From NCBI GenBank assembly GCA_963921935.1, contig OY998178.1, positions 46,740,951 through 46,804,950 of the forward strand: DNA of 64,000 bases, read 5' to 3'. The notes under the pieces are model-generated. The model had not been told where the DNA came from. It ran no database searches and worked only from the letters and a program-made list of their open reading frames with translations. Both the position numbers and the translations under genes were made by a program. The DNA is from Galeruca laticollis. Lineage: Eukaryota; Arthropoda; Insecta; Coleoptera; Chrysomelidae. Positions 1 to 10,135 of the stretch are shown one piece after another; position 1 is the first letter of the stretch; each line of letters starts with the position of its first letter.

Positions 1-990
1 ATCTATAACGCACTAGATTCTTCTTGGATTTATCAAAGGCGTTCGACACGGTACACCATAGCATCCTGCTAAACACTTTAAAAGACTTGGGCATTCCACA
101 TAACCTATTCAGAACGTATTTAACTAATAGAATACAAGAAGTGGAAATAAAAGATACTTAGTAGTGGAAAAGTCATCTCATGTGGCGTACCTCAGGGGAC
201 GGTCTTAGGACTAATCCTCTTTCATTTATAACTGGTTCGATCTAAAACATAAATTAGGGCAAGACCTACAACAGGTTAAGATGTGGTTGGACAATAGGCT
301 TTGTCATTAAATATTAATAATAATACCATTTAGTTCCTACGTTGGCTCTCTGCCAAATTATGATTTAACTATTGAAAATATTACAATTTCACTTGTTAGC
401 AAAATAAAGTATTTTGGTATTATGATGGATCATAATTTGACATGGAATCAACATATACAATATCTATTAAAAAAGCAACGTTACATACAATTTAAATTCA
501 AAGAAATATGTAAAATACGCAACTTAAAACAAAAGAAACTGTTTATAAAAGTCTGATGGAACCCCACCTTAATTATGGAATAGTGGGATGGGGCGGAGTT
601 TCTAAAACGTACCTACTAACATTAGAAATCCTTCAGAAACGTTTTCTTAGAACAATTCTTCACCGAGGTTACGATTGTCCAAGTGATACATTATACAGTG
701 AAAGCGAATTATTTGATCCCAGGCAAATATTTTTTATAATGTATGTATCATCCAACATACACATAAGTCGAAATTGAAAAATATACGTCATCATCACGAA
801 ACGCGAAATATAACAAGATATATTACACCATACATGTAAAAATCTATTGATCAAAAAAGCTATACCTATTTGGGCCCTAAATTATATAATTTCGCGATAT
901 TAGAGAAATAGCCATACTCTCGCTATACAAAAGAAAATTAAGAAATTTTGTCAGCAATAAGCCAAGAATTTTTATAAATATTTTAATTCA
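1..990 (+). pseudogene. Non-LTR retrotransposon reverse transcriptase remnant (jockey-like)
   Basis: This is the RT part of a LINE, cut by the window edge. The first 150 bases read as the RT palm motif FLDLSKAFDTVHH, then a stop. A second frame gives CGVPQGTVLGLILF, the conserved motif before the catalytic Asp pair. The YADD block itself is missing, apparently deleted around 230-250. From about 400 the frame resumes with a thumb-like segment (KYFGIMMDHNLTWNQH) and the C-terminal NYGIVGWGG motif at 556-640. A degenerate LINE tail (TYLGPKLYNF) runs to about 985 and is followed by an A-rich stretch. The clade call rests on motif style only. The copy is dead because of its frameshifts, stops and lost active site. 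Confidence 0.85.
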
Positions 991-1384
991 TTAAAGTAAA
1001 ACAAAAACTATAAAAAAAGAAGAAAAAGAAATACTAATAGCTATATGGAAATAGTGCCTATCTTTTGTATTTCATATCTTTTATATTTTTTATACTTTCC
1101 TACATTTATTACAACTTTTGGTTTTGATTAGATTTAAGGTATTAGTTAGTTATATTTATATGAAATTCTATTTATACACTATTTAAATTGGTTATTATTT
1201 TCTACCGCAATCTTAATTCGTGGTTAACCTGTTAATTTGTACTCTATTTATCTGTAAAATTTTGTATCTATAGTTTTATACTACAAACATTATTATTATT
1301 ATGGTTTACATTTACTTGACTTGCAACTGTACTTTTACTTATATTCAATCAATTTTATATTTTTCAAAGTGAATATTATTGATT
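991..1384. other. AT-rich intergenic DNA
   Basis: A-rich and T-rich sequence follows the LINE tail. I see no coding signal or repeat structure here. Confidence 0.5.
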
Positions 1385-1641
1385 TTCCACTAACGATAGC
1401 ATGATTTCATTTTCAATATCTCCATTTGTAACCCATGGCTCATGATTTCTTCTAAACTTATTTTCAACACTTCCAGAACTGTCGAATTTATGTATTACTT
1501 GTCTGACAATTTTAAAATGTATTTTTTTATCAGGGTGTCTAGCATTAAACATTTCTCTGCTACCTCCTTACACGTTTTATAGTTTTCTCCAACAATAAGA
1601 ACAATTTCAATTTTATCTTCAATACTAAATTTCACTGGCAT
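1385..1641 (-). pseudogene. N-terminal helix-turn-helix of a mariner-like (DUF4817-type) transposase
   Basis: Read on the minus strand, the ATG at 1641 starts a protein beginning MPVKFSIEDKIEIVLIVGEN. It continues with KTCKEVAEK, a +1/-1 shift, HPDKKIHFKIVRQVIHKF, then GSVENKFRRNHEPWV. This order of KFS-EK-EIVLI-GEN, EVA-F and KF--TGSV is the hallmark of the DUF4817 DNA-binding domain of IS630/Tc1-mariner-related transposases common in insects. No DDE catalytic part follows downstream. It is a single-domain fragment with at least one frameshift. The family call comes from recognising the motif, not from an alignment. Confidence 0.7.
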
Positions 1642-3203
1642 TTTCAACTATTGCACATACATATTGATATAACGTTTGAATTTGTTGAAAGTTGTTAGAT
1701 ATGCCAATGCACTCTATCAAAAACGTGTTCAATAATAATGAGTAAAAAAATAAAAATTTGTATACGGGTCAAGTTTTTCCTTATAAGAGGGGGTCTAGTA
1801 TGGATTTTTAAGGTTTCTACAATTGTTTTAAATGGTATTTGAAAGCACTTTTCTCTTCAGCATAAATTAAAATGGACAAATGAATTCCTAATTATCATTT
1901 ACGCACACATTTTTTTTACTAAAGTCGGAATATCTGGATCAAAATCGGTATGTTTACCTAAAATGTCATTAGTAACAAGTTTTTCAAATAACTTTTTTTT
2001 AATGAATAATAAGGGTACTTTTGTGCAAAATTCCTATTTTTTGACATACCTCTTTTACGACTAAAAAAAAATTGTATCTGATAGTTGTATTTTGGGTTTC
2101 AGGCCATGCACAGCTTTTTATGAAATATGACTTATTTTCCTAAAATTGATAATAAAAAAATTGACCATTTGTATTTTGCTACACACTGTACACAAATTAA
2201 AAACAATAAGTTTCTTTTATATGTTTCTTACCAATTCATCTATAAAATATTCCAAAAAATTGACCTTATCCTTCTATTGACCACAGCAATAAAAAAATAA
2301 GTGAGGCATTGATATCCATCTAAACTACTTGATAGTTCCAATTTTGTTCTGCTTCGGAATATTTAATTCTGTTTTATCATTCTTCTTTTATCATATTGTC
2401 TAAGGTTATTGCTTCCAGCTGGTTACCTTCTAAATACGGATCAATAACACCATTCTAGTGGAACGTGAAGAGAATTTTAACAATTTTCAGTATTTATGAT
2501 ACTATTTAGTTTATTTCAACGTTTTTTGTGAAACTAAGTTCTTATAAATACAAAATTAAACATTTCTCTTTTATTGAGTTCTTTATATTATTCAGCCATA
2601 AGTTTTCTTTTATTATTCACGTATGTATAACTTGTGTTCGTTCTTAAGCTGTTCCATAGATATAAAAATAAAGCTGCTCGCAAAGATGAATAGCGATACA
2701 ACCGACGATAAAAATGACGAGCAGAGAGATGCTACTATTTGTCGTGTTGACCTATGCCCATGTCCCTTTGTCTTCTCCCACACAATTCAGGTCTGAAATG
2801 GCAAATCGACAAAAACATGTTTGACTGCTTCGCTCTTATCTTTTTTTCTTCGCTCTTATCATCGCTTATATGACGCGCCACAAAAGTGCGTTTATGTTAG
2901 AGACGCCACAAACAGAATACATTAAAAGCAACCAGTGCACAACCAATCAGAGTACGCGATTTCTGTTATACTGAACTTCAAACCAATTGCTGTTCCAATG
3001 TCTCCACAATTTTTTGTGCTATTGAGAAATACATTCTTAAATTCATTTATTTTTGAATATTGTAAAACAGCAACAATTATTGCTAATTAATTAATTTTAC
3101 TTTACAGTTAATATTAGAAATTGCTACTCTAAAAATTATTGTAGAAATTTAATAAGTTTATGGACAAAGTAAGTAGGTATGTAATAAAAAATTTAAACAT
3201 TGG
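1642..3203. other. AT-rich intergenic DNA
   Basis: No supportable gene is seen. A somewhat less AT-rich patch at 2690-3000 contains two CCAATCA/CCAATTG-like strings, but there is no TATA box or ORF with them, so I do not call a promoter. Confidence 0.5.
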
Positions 3204-3356
3204 CTTACCTTTAGGTGCAGTTTCACCACCTTCTGATAAGTGTCGGATGACTTAAATGTAAGATTTGTCCTATCTTACTTTACGTCAAGTGACAAAGACA
3301 AAATTTGTGAATAAGCTTTCCAACACTTATCAGAAGGTTGTGAAACTGGCGGTAAG
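3204..3356. mobile_element. Short foldback MITE with about 40-bp terminal inverted repeats
   Basis: The left arm 3204-3243 (CTTACCT...CAGTTTCACCACCTTCTGATAAGTGT) is mirrored by the right arm ending at 3356, where the same words appear in reverse complement (ACACTTATCAGAAGGTTGTGAAACTG). The arms differ at only a few positions, and the loop of about 75 bp has no coding potential. Size, symmetry and lack of an ORF fit a non-autonomous DNA transposon. I could not assign a superfamily or define a target duplication. Confidence 0.7.
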
Positions 3357-3434
3357 ACCTCTAAATACGAGTCGGCGAGAAATCGAAAACTTATATTCTG
3401 GCTTCTGGTTTCTGGTGTCCGTCCGTCCTTCCGT

Positions 3435-3560
3435 TTAAATGTGTTCGCCCACTAAACCGCACCGTGCCGTGACCAAAACGGTTCCGACACATCCAAAAAA
3501 GTATTCTTTGTACAAAATCTTATAAGACGTCGCCCATTACATCGGTCTGTATACTACTGG
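3435..3560. repeat. Left imperfect terminal inverted repeat of a DNA transposon split by a LINE
   Basis: This GC-rich block contains CGCACCGTGCCGTGACC and, about 60 bases on, GTCGCCCATTACA. In reverse complement, the same words in the same order occur at 8580-8725 (CGTACCGTACCGTGACC, then CTCGCCCATTACA). The two blocks face each other across the jockey-like LINE and look like the ends of one older element. The block at 3560-3600 repeats part of it again (GACCGTACTGTGCCATGACC). Confidence 0.5.
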
Positions 3561-3937
3561 GACCGTACTGTGCCATGACCGAACCGATCTAGTATTTTTT
3601 GGAGAATATTTTGCAGGTGACGGAACTTTCCGCGATAGGCACGCAACGTGACAAGACCGATTTGTGCAGCCAGCAGTATTCGAACACGTAGTAAAGTAAT
3701 CTGACGCGATCCGAAGCAGTAAAAGTGATCCGACGGTAAGTGCAGAAACATAATTTTTATCGCACAGCCAAAAAGGATGAATGATACCCAATTAGCGGAG
3801 TAAGTAATTTTTAATTTTATTTGTTTATATCCAACAATGTGTAGGCAAACAAGTGTAGGAAGAAGTGCCATGGAGCCGGAAAGCTCCAGAAAAAACCCAG
3901 GGAGGAAAACCCGAAGGGCAGGGGGACCTCTCTAGAG

Positions 3938-5110
3938 AGGAAAAAGAAGAAAAAGGAAGTCCAGGACACAGAAATAGAAAATTTGAGAAAAGAAAACGAA
4001 GAGCTGAGAAAACAGCTGGAAAACTTAACACAACAACTAAATGAACAGACGGAGAAGGCTGAAAAAAATAGCAGGAGTTGCTACTAGCAATCAAAAACTC
4101 TAGGAGAAGAAGCCGTAGCCCTAGAAGTAGGAGCAGGCCAATCAAAGCGACAAAAGAAAAAACTGAAGGAGCAAACCAATGGCGCGAAAAGGACACGAGT
4201 ACAGATGACTACTCGGCCGACATTTCAAACGACCCCCGATTTCGTAAACAACGACGACGCGCAAGAAAAAACCGAGATAGGGGGCTAGCTCAAGTAGAAA
4301 ACGAGAAACACTAGAAAGAGGAGAAAATAAAGAAGCGGAAAAAATAACAGGCACGCGGGAAACGGAAACAGAAACAATTTACAACAAAGACAAGACAATT
4401 GGAGATATTAAAAAAATCAAGAAAAACGAAGAGAAAAAAAAACGAAAAAGCGGCAAAAAATCCGCCCCCAATAATATTGAAGTCCCCATTAATGTGGACT
4501 GCAATCTAGAGAAATCTGGCACAAAGAAAAATCGAAGCCCAATGCAAAGTAGGATCCTATACGGCTAAGATAACAACACCCCCAGTAGATAACTTTAATA
4601 ATAAAATGAAGGCTCTACTGAGCGAATATAAAGACATCGAGTGGTACACGTATGCACTGGCGGAAGATAAGGAGAAAAAACTGATAATCAAAGAATTAGC
4701 AGCGAATACAGCAGCTACGGATATCGAAGAGGACTTAATGGAACAAGGCTTAAACCCTAAAAAAGTGTGGCAATTGCAAAGCACAACTCAAAAAAATAAC
4801 GACACGAACAAGAAACTTACTTCTTATTTTCATGGTAGTAATTGAACCGACGGAGGAAAAAGCATACGAAAACCTAAGGTATCTATGCCACACCAAAGTG
4901 AGCGTAGTAGAACAAAAAAACATAACGCACCTGTACAATGCTACAGGTGCCAAGGTTTTCAATATGGACGTGCACTGTGTAAGATGCGTCGGAGGACACA
5001 GGGCAGCGGATTGCACTCAGAGCCAATCAGAGAGAACAAATGACAAAATTGTGAAGGAGATCACCCCACCAACTACAGGGGGTATCCCAAAAACCCCAAT
5101 ATGGTGGTGA
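3938..5110 (+). pseudogene. LINE ORF1 (gag-like, coiled coil, PRE_C2HC, zinc knuckle), frameshifted
   Basis: ORF1 proteins bind RNA and package LINE transcripts. At 3938-4084 one frame gives a basic start and then a clear coiled coil (EIENLRKENEELRKQLENL). At 4606-4845 is a PRE_C2HC-like block (WYTYALAEDKEKKLIIKELA). At 4930-5020 two frames together give zinc-knuckle remains, CYRCQGFQYG in one frame and CVRCVGGHRAADC in the other, so an indel splits a double CCHC array. The two TAG stops and the frame changes mean no full protein is made. This domain order is typical of jockey-type elements in insects. Confidence 0.7.
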
Positions 5111-5274
5111 GAAAAAATATAAGGCCAAGTGCAGTAGCAGCAGGAGTTAGCTACGCACAAGCGACGAAGAAGGCACCCGAACAGGCTTAAAAGGCACCCA
5201 CCCAGAGTGCCCCAAACGCGGGTATTATGAGTGAAAACACTCATAACCACATTAATTACACAGCGAAGTAATTA

Positions 5275-6300
5275 ATGGCCGACAACCTTCCCTATCAACT
5301 AAAAATAGAATCGTGGAACACAGAAGGACAGAAAACAAATCAAAATACCATGGGAGTAATCTTGGAGGAAGAATATTTCGACATCTTCGCGCTTCACGAA
5401 AGAAAATTACCGGGTGATCACCACATATTCATCGGGCCAGGCTACAACGTTTATAGAAACGACACAAACGGACACTCCGGCGTCACAGCGATCTTAGCGA
5501 AAAAAGAGCTATGCCAATACCAAATGTATACACCGGACGATTTACTAATTAAGAAAGCGACGATAGTAGTAATCAAAACTATAAATAGAGATATTAGAAT
5601 AATCTCCGCATATGTAAGACATGAAACCACTATACACGAGGAAAACGTGTTAGCGGTACTCCCAGGTGGAAAAAAAGGTATAATAATAGGAGACCTAAAT
5701 GCCAAGTCCCTTGCGTGGTACAGCACTAGAAGAAACAGACAAGGAAGAAACTTGGACAAAAATAGAAAAATAGCCGTCATATCAAGCGATAGGACCACAT
5801 AAACCGACGCACTACCCACCACAAGGAGGACTACCCGATGTCTTAGATATCGCTGTGCTGAAAGACATAGCGGTACCGACAGACATCAAGACGTCCAAAG
5901 GAGGCGACGCACATAAGTCAATCGTCCTCATGGTAGGCGAAGGACCAAGACCACCAGAAAGGATGAAGAAAAAAACGAATTAAACAAAATTCAGAAGAAT
6001 CGCAGGACAAGTCATAGGACCGATAATGGTAACCAACAATGCAGAAACACTGGAAGAGCAAGTCTGTTTCTTCGAAGAAGCACTAACAGAAGCGTTAGAA
6101 GAAGTACCACAACGTCCGCAGCAGACAAATGCGGCAAATTCAAAAACATAGATGACGACCTAAAAAATCTGATTAGGTAAAAGAACCGAATCACGAGAAG
6201 CGCACGAAGGACACAAAATCCCGACGAACTAAGGAGAGTCAGGGAAATCAAAGGAGAAATACAAGGAAAACTAAAAGAACACAGGAGTGAAGAATGAAAC
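5275..6300 (+). pseudogene. LINE ORF2, APE-type endonuclease domain
   Basis: The ATG at 5275 opens 175 codons with the endonuclease motifs in order: an N-terminal IESWNTEG (usual WN-NG), DIFALHERKL in the place of the catalytic QET/ExE loop, SGVTAILAK, IRIISAYV and GDLNAKSLAW (GD-NA-H-W, with the His replaced). After 5802 the frame shifts. PDVLDIAVLKD then resembles the SxLD block (phase changes near 5800-5870). This domain nicks the target for priming. It abuts the RT region downstream. The substituted active-site residues and the frameshifts indicate a dead copy. Confidence 0.7.
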
Positions 6301-6303
6301 AAA

Positions 6304-7902
6304 ATGATCAACGAATTAGACCCGCAAAAACCGGGGATATGGAATATCGCAAAAGTTCTACAAGAGGATGAAAAACCGATGCCGCTGATACACGGAGCCC
6401 ACGGGATGGTCTACACCGAAAAAGATAAAGCGGAAGCATTGAAAAGCACGCTAGAAACAAAGTATACACTGAGCGAACACCAAGACGAAGACAAGGATTT
6501 CTCAGACGTGGTAGAAGAAAGCATCGCCCAGTACCTAGAGGAGGAGGAGCACGAGCCCCTAGGGCTCGCAACTCCTCTAGAGGTAAAGGAACTGCTAAGG
6601 TTAGCTTCTAAGAAAAAGGCACCCAGAAAAGACGGAATATCGAACAGAGCGCTGGAAAACATGCCGAACAAAGGTATCACATACCTAACCAACATCATCA
6701 ACGGCATGTTAAGGACGAAGCACTTCTCGACAAGATGGAAACATGCAGAAATAATCATGCTGAGAAAACCCTGAAAAAATCCAATGTTTCCGCAAAATTA
6801 TAGACCTATCAGTTTGCTACCAGCAATGAGCAAAATAGCAGAAATAACTCTAATGAGGATATTAAACAAACAAACAAGAGTATTAAACGTAATACTAGAC
6901 AAACAGTTCGGATTCAGAAGAGAACACAGTACCGAACAACAAATCTTGAGACTTGTAGAATATAAAACTCAAGGTTTCAACCAGAAGGAATCAACAGGAG
7001 CAATATTCCTCGAAATAAGTAAATCCTTCGACCGAGTATGACACTAAGGAATACTTTACAAGATGAAAGAGGCAGGATACACAACACCTCCGATTACACT
7101 CCTGAACATATATCTCAAAGAGAGAAAATTCCAAGTAAAGGTAGAAAACGAGAGATCGGAAGTAGGCCATCAAGAAGCGGGTGTACCACAAGGAGCAGTA
7201 CTATCCCCCACACTATATAACATCTGCACTGGAGACATCCCAAAAATAGAAAACGCCATAAACGCACTCTACGCTGATGATACTGCCATAGCCACGAGAT
7301 GCGTGAAAAATATCACAAACAGGCTGCAACCGAAGTCGACGAATGATGAAACAGTGAAAAAACCCAAGCGGTTCTGTTTACGAAGAAAAGACTCCGGCGA
7401 CCAGGAGAAAAAATAGAAACCGACGGCGAAGAAATCGAATGGACAGGAGCTAACATTCACCCCACACGTCAACATCATAATAGATAGAATGAAGCAAGCG
7501 AGGGCAAGACTCGCCGAATTGATAAGCAGGAAAAGTAAACTCAACCTCAAGTCCAAGTTGAGATTTATAAGGAGCTTTGTAATCCCAATTATCACGTACG
7601 TCTCAGTCGCCTGGGGACACACCTACGAAACAAACAGACAAAAACTACAGGTGCAACAGAATATATCACAAGCGACAAATTCCAAATGCAACGTAGATAT
7701 ATACGCAGACGCACCAAAAAACCCTAAAAAAATCCTGGGGAAAAGAAGTAAAAAGTATGAGGAATCTCCCCGGCACGGTAATTCCGCGCTACTGCATAAG
7801 GTAGTCGCCGATTTACACATCGGGGACAGCTATAAAGAAGACAATGGACCACTCAGCTTAGGGACTCACCGAAGCAGGCAAGGAAAGTTACGGCTGAGGT
7901 AG
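6304..7902 (+). pseudogene. LINE ORF2, reverse transcriptase and C-terminal domain
   Basis: Several frames read in order: a linker with KKKAPRKDGISN (RT block 0, KAPGxDGI), then after a stop QNYRPISLLPAMSKIAE (6790 on, block 1), DKQFGFRREHSTEQQ, FLEISKSFDRV (block A, FLDxxKAFD), GVPQGAVLSPTLYNI (7180, block B) and NALYADDTAIATR (7260, with the catalytic ADD kept). The segment 7489-7902 holds the thumb/C-terminal motif PIITYVSVAWGH. The RT Asp pair is intact, but stops at 6774 and 7041 and shifts near 7040-7080 and 7400 prevent a full product. Confidence 0.85.
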
Positions 7903-8281
7903 CGATCATACACACACTTCGACGACGATACAAACCACCGCGAAAGGACAAGGGAGTATAGCCACCAGAGCTACCCCTTCAAAAGGATATGGAGACCTCC
8001 CGAAATATTTCACAAAATTAGAGAAAGATGAGGGAGAATACGCGACGCGAGACGCGAACTACGATGAGGTCCTGTCGGAATGACAGGGAGTGGATGGAAG
8101 GTCCTACTTCACACCCACTCGCGGACCTAGTCCAGGGGTGGATGCTTAATGGGACGGGTTTTCTCACGCGCACCTGTGTGTGTGTGTGAAGACATACAAC
8201 TAGCTTTCCTCTAGGTTTTAAACTCTCTCTAAAAACACTGTTTTGCTTCGTGATTTTTATTAATTTTGACCAATATTTCAT

Positions 8282-8500
8282 TAAATTGGAATAAAGTCAT
8301 GCGGAAGATAGAACTTTTCTTCATTATCAATGAGTAGTCGATATAATGTCCAGTATTTTTCTTCAGATTTTCGTGTTTTCAAAATATCGCTTATCCAAAA
8401 CCGGTCTCGATGAATGTTTCTTTCTTTCAGTGTTTTCTTCCTCGTCTAACAGAAGGGTAATCATAATTAATTCTCTATTGTTATATTTACTAAGAGCCAT
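8282..8500 (-). pseudogene. PIF/Harbinger transposase N-terminal fragment
   Basis: On the minus strand, the ATG at 8500 gives a short acidic start (ITLLLDEEENTERK). A different frame then gives KYWTLYRLLIDNEEKFY, close in pattern to the R-GEFHTLY-DL--DE-KFF block at the start of HARBI1-like nucleases. The fragment stops where the LINE begins at 8280, which suggests the LINE inserted into it. There is one frameshift and no catalytic DDE part. The call comes from the motif pattern only. Confidence 0.5.
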
Positions 8501-8579
8501 TTTCAATCACACAGTCACAGAAATAATTTTTGTAAAGAAAATATTAATTACACCGCGTTGCTTCCAAATCGGGAATTAT

Positions 8580-8725
8580 GATACTGGTACAGAGGTGTAG
8601 GCGTCCGCACGATGTCCACCTGTTGTAATGGGCGAGGGATACCGAATCGAATCGGTTCCGGCAACAGGTTGGATACGCTCCGCTTACGGTCACGGTACGG
8701 TACGGTGTAGTGAGCGAAGACCTTT
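8580..8725. repeat. Right imperfect terminal inverted repeat matching 3435-3560
   Basis: GC-rich sequence with GGCGTCCGCACGATGTCC at one edge and GGTCACGGTACGGTACGG at the other, mirrored at 3435-3560. It sits just outside the Harbinger-like fragment, so it is plausibly that element's terminal repeat. Similar CGTCCGCAC words are common in Harbinger-type ends, but that assignment is inference. Confidence 0.45.
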
Positions 8726-8764
8726 AAGGTTCAGAGGACGAACGGTAAGTGCTAGAATTTAGGT

Positions 8765-10029
8765 TTAAACGGACTCGGAATCAGCATGGTCTGAAGCATC
8801 TCCAATGGACAGGAAATTTGACCTCTGACCTTTCTTTATTGAATTGTTTCGTTTAAATAAGAAGTGGGATCACAATTTCGGGTTATTTGTCATTGGTTTT
8901 ATTTTAGATTAGTTTTGGATGTCACACCTACTTCTTCTTATTGATGCCCTCATTTCAATTGCATTTAAAGACAATTATTTGGACGTCATAATGTTGAAAA
9001 GAGATAGCGACGAACAACATTAATTAGGTTCTATCCTCAGATTAACAAATAAAATAGATGTGTTTGTTTTGATTTTTTCTTGCCCCAAACATCGAGTCAC
9101 ATTCTAAGCTCACTCGCGGACACATCCACCGCTTTGCCATATTTACAAAGTCTCTTCATTTGCAGGAAAAATGAAATTAGAAGTTTGATTGAAAATGTGT
9201 TAAAAAATTATGCAGATGAAAAAAAATCATACTAATATATGCATTTAAGTCCCTGCTTTTAAAATTAATTAATAATACTTGAATTTTATTTTATAAAGGC
9301 ATCTTATATAAATGTTAAACAAGTATTTGCTGTAACCTTAGATACCTTTATGGTTATAACTAAAAGTGGCAACATTGCTCACAATTTCAATACCTGTTTT
9401 AGTATCAAGGGTAAACTATTTAGTAGTTTATCCTTGTTTAAATAACATATAAAAAGAGATGCAAATATCGTCAGAGTATGCTCAAAGATATTTTCGAATA
9501 CACTCTAGTATTGTAGTAAATAATGTCAAACATGTTTGTTTCTACTAGCGCCAATACGACTAGAGAGTAAACATTTAGTTCTTTCGTTTTGTTGTGTTTT
9601 TCAAGACTTTTAGTGACAAAGTAAACTTTTAAGTTAAATAATTTAATGTTTTTGGATTATTATGGTTCGTCGGTGCCAAGTTTGTCAGAAAAACAATCGA
9701 AATGATCAAGGCCATATATCTAGAATACCATCCCCACTTTTTGTAATTCATTCATTACTTCACTATTGGCGTTTAGAATTGTTGGACGCAAAATTAAACG
9801 TGTTTATGAATGAATAGCCCTCTTTATTGCATATTATTACTATAAAGTTCTATTCATAAGGGTTTATTTCGACCTTTTCTGACACTGACATTTTCATAAT
9901 TTGTGGTTGTATGTTTTTTTTTCAATTTCTTATTATTTTTGTTGGATAGAGAGTGTTTATGTTCCATTGTTTTGTTATTGTATTAATTATTAGACAAATT
10001 CGGTAGGTAATGTAAATGTTCATTAATTA
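8765..10029. other. AT-rich intergenic DNA with one short THAP-like ORF
   Basis: No gene can be supported apart from the weak ORF listed at 9662-9817. No repeat structure was noticed. Confidence 0.4.
9662..9817 (+). CDS. Short ORF with a THAP-like start (doubtful)
   Basis: A 51-codon ORF begins MVRRCQVCQKNNRND and continues GHISRIPSPLF. The MV-xC-xxC start followed by a RIP-like segment resembles the first strand of a THAP zinc finger (C2CH), the DNA-binding domain of P-element-type transposases and some host factors. The second Cys and His pair is absent before the stop, so at best this is a first exon or a remnant. I would not treat it as a gene without transcript or homology support. Confidence 0.2.
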   Translation: MVRRCQVCQKNNRNDQGHISRIPSPLFVIHSLLHYWRLELLDAKLNVFMNE

Positions 10030-10135
10030 GTGTTTTTAAATGAAACTCAAGGTCTCTAGTTAATTCCACAATATAATATAAGTTATTGAAAATTCTAAAA
10101 AATTGACAATTGTTTCGATAAATCAATATCATTAA
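10030..10135 (+). repeat. Copy of a short (about 95-bp) dispersed repeat
   Basis: It contains TTTTTAAATGAAACT, CTCTAGTTAATTCCACAATA and AAAATTGACAATTGTTTCGA in the same order and spacing as copies at 34431-34525, 37362-37530 and 45945-46038. It has no coding potential. See the findings for the family. Confidence 0.7.

Larger units (their letters stand above)
3840..8280 (+). mobile_element. Jockey-like LINE, full-length in layout but inactivated
   Basis: The parts occur in the order expected for a non-LTR retrotransposon: a basic coiled-coil ORF1 with PRE_C2HC-like and zinc-knuckle parts (about 3870-5110), an APE-type endonuclease (5275 on), a reverse transcriptase (about 6300-7400), a C-terminal region (7489-7902) and a 3' UTR of about 380 bp ending near 8280. 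Codon choice is notably A-rich on the coding strand, unlike the flanks. Many one-base indels break every ORF. The exact 5' and 3' ends and the target duplication could not be fixed by eye. Confidence 0.8.

Noticed and set aside
8177..8189. (TG)n run in the jockey-like 3' UTR
   Set aside because: About six units only. Too short to be a useful microsatellite or a 3' tail marker.
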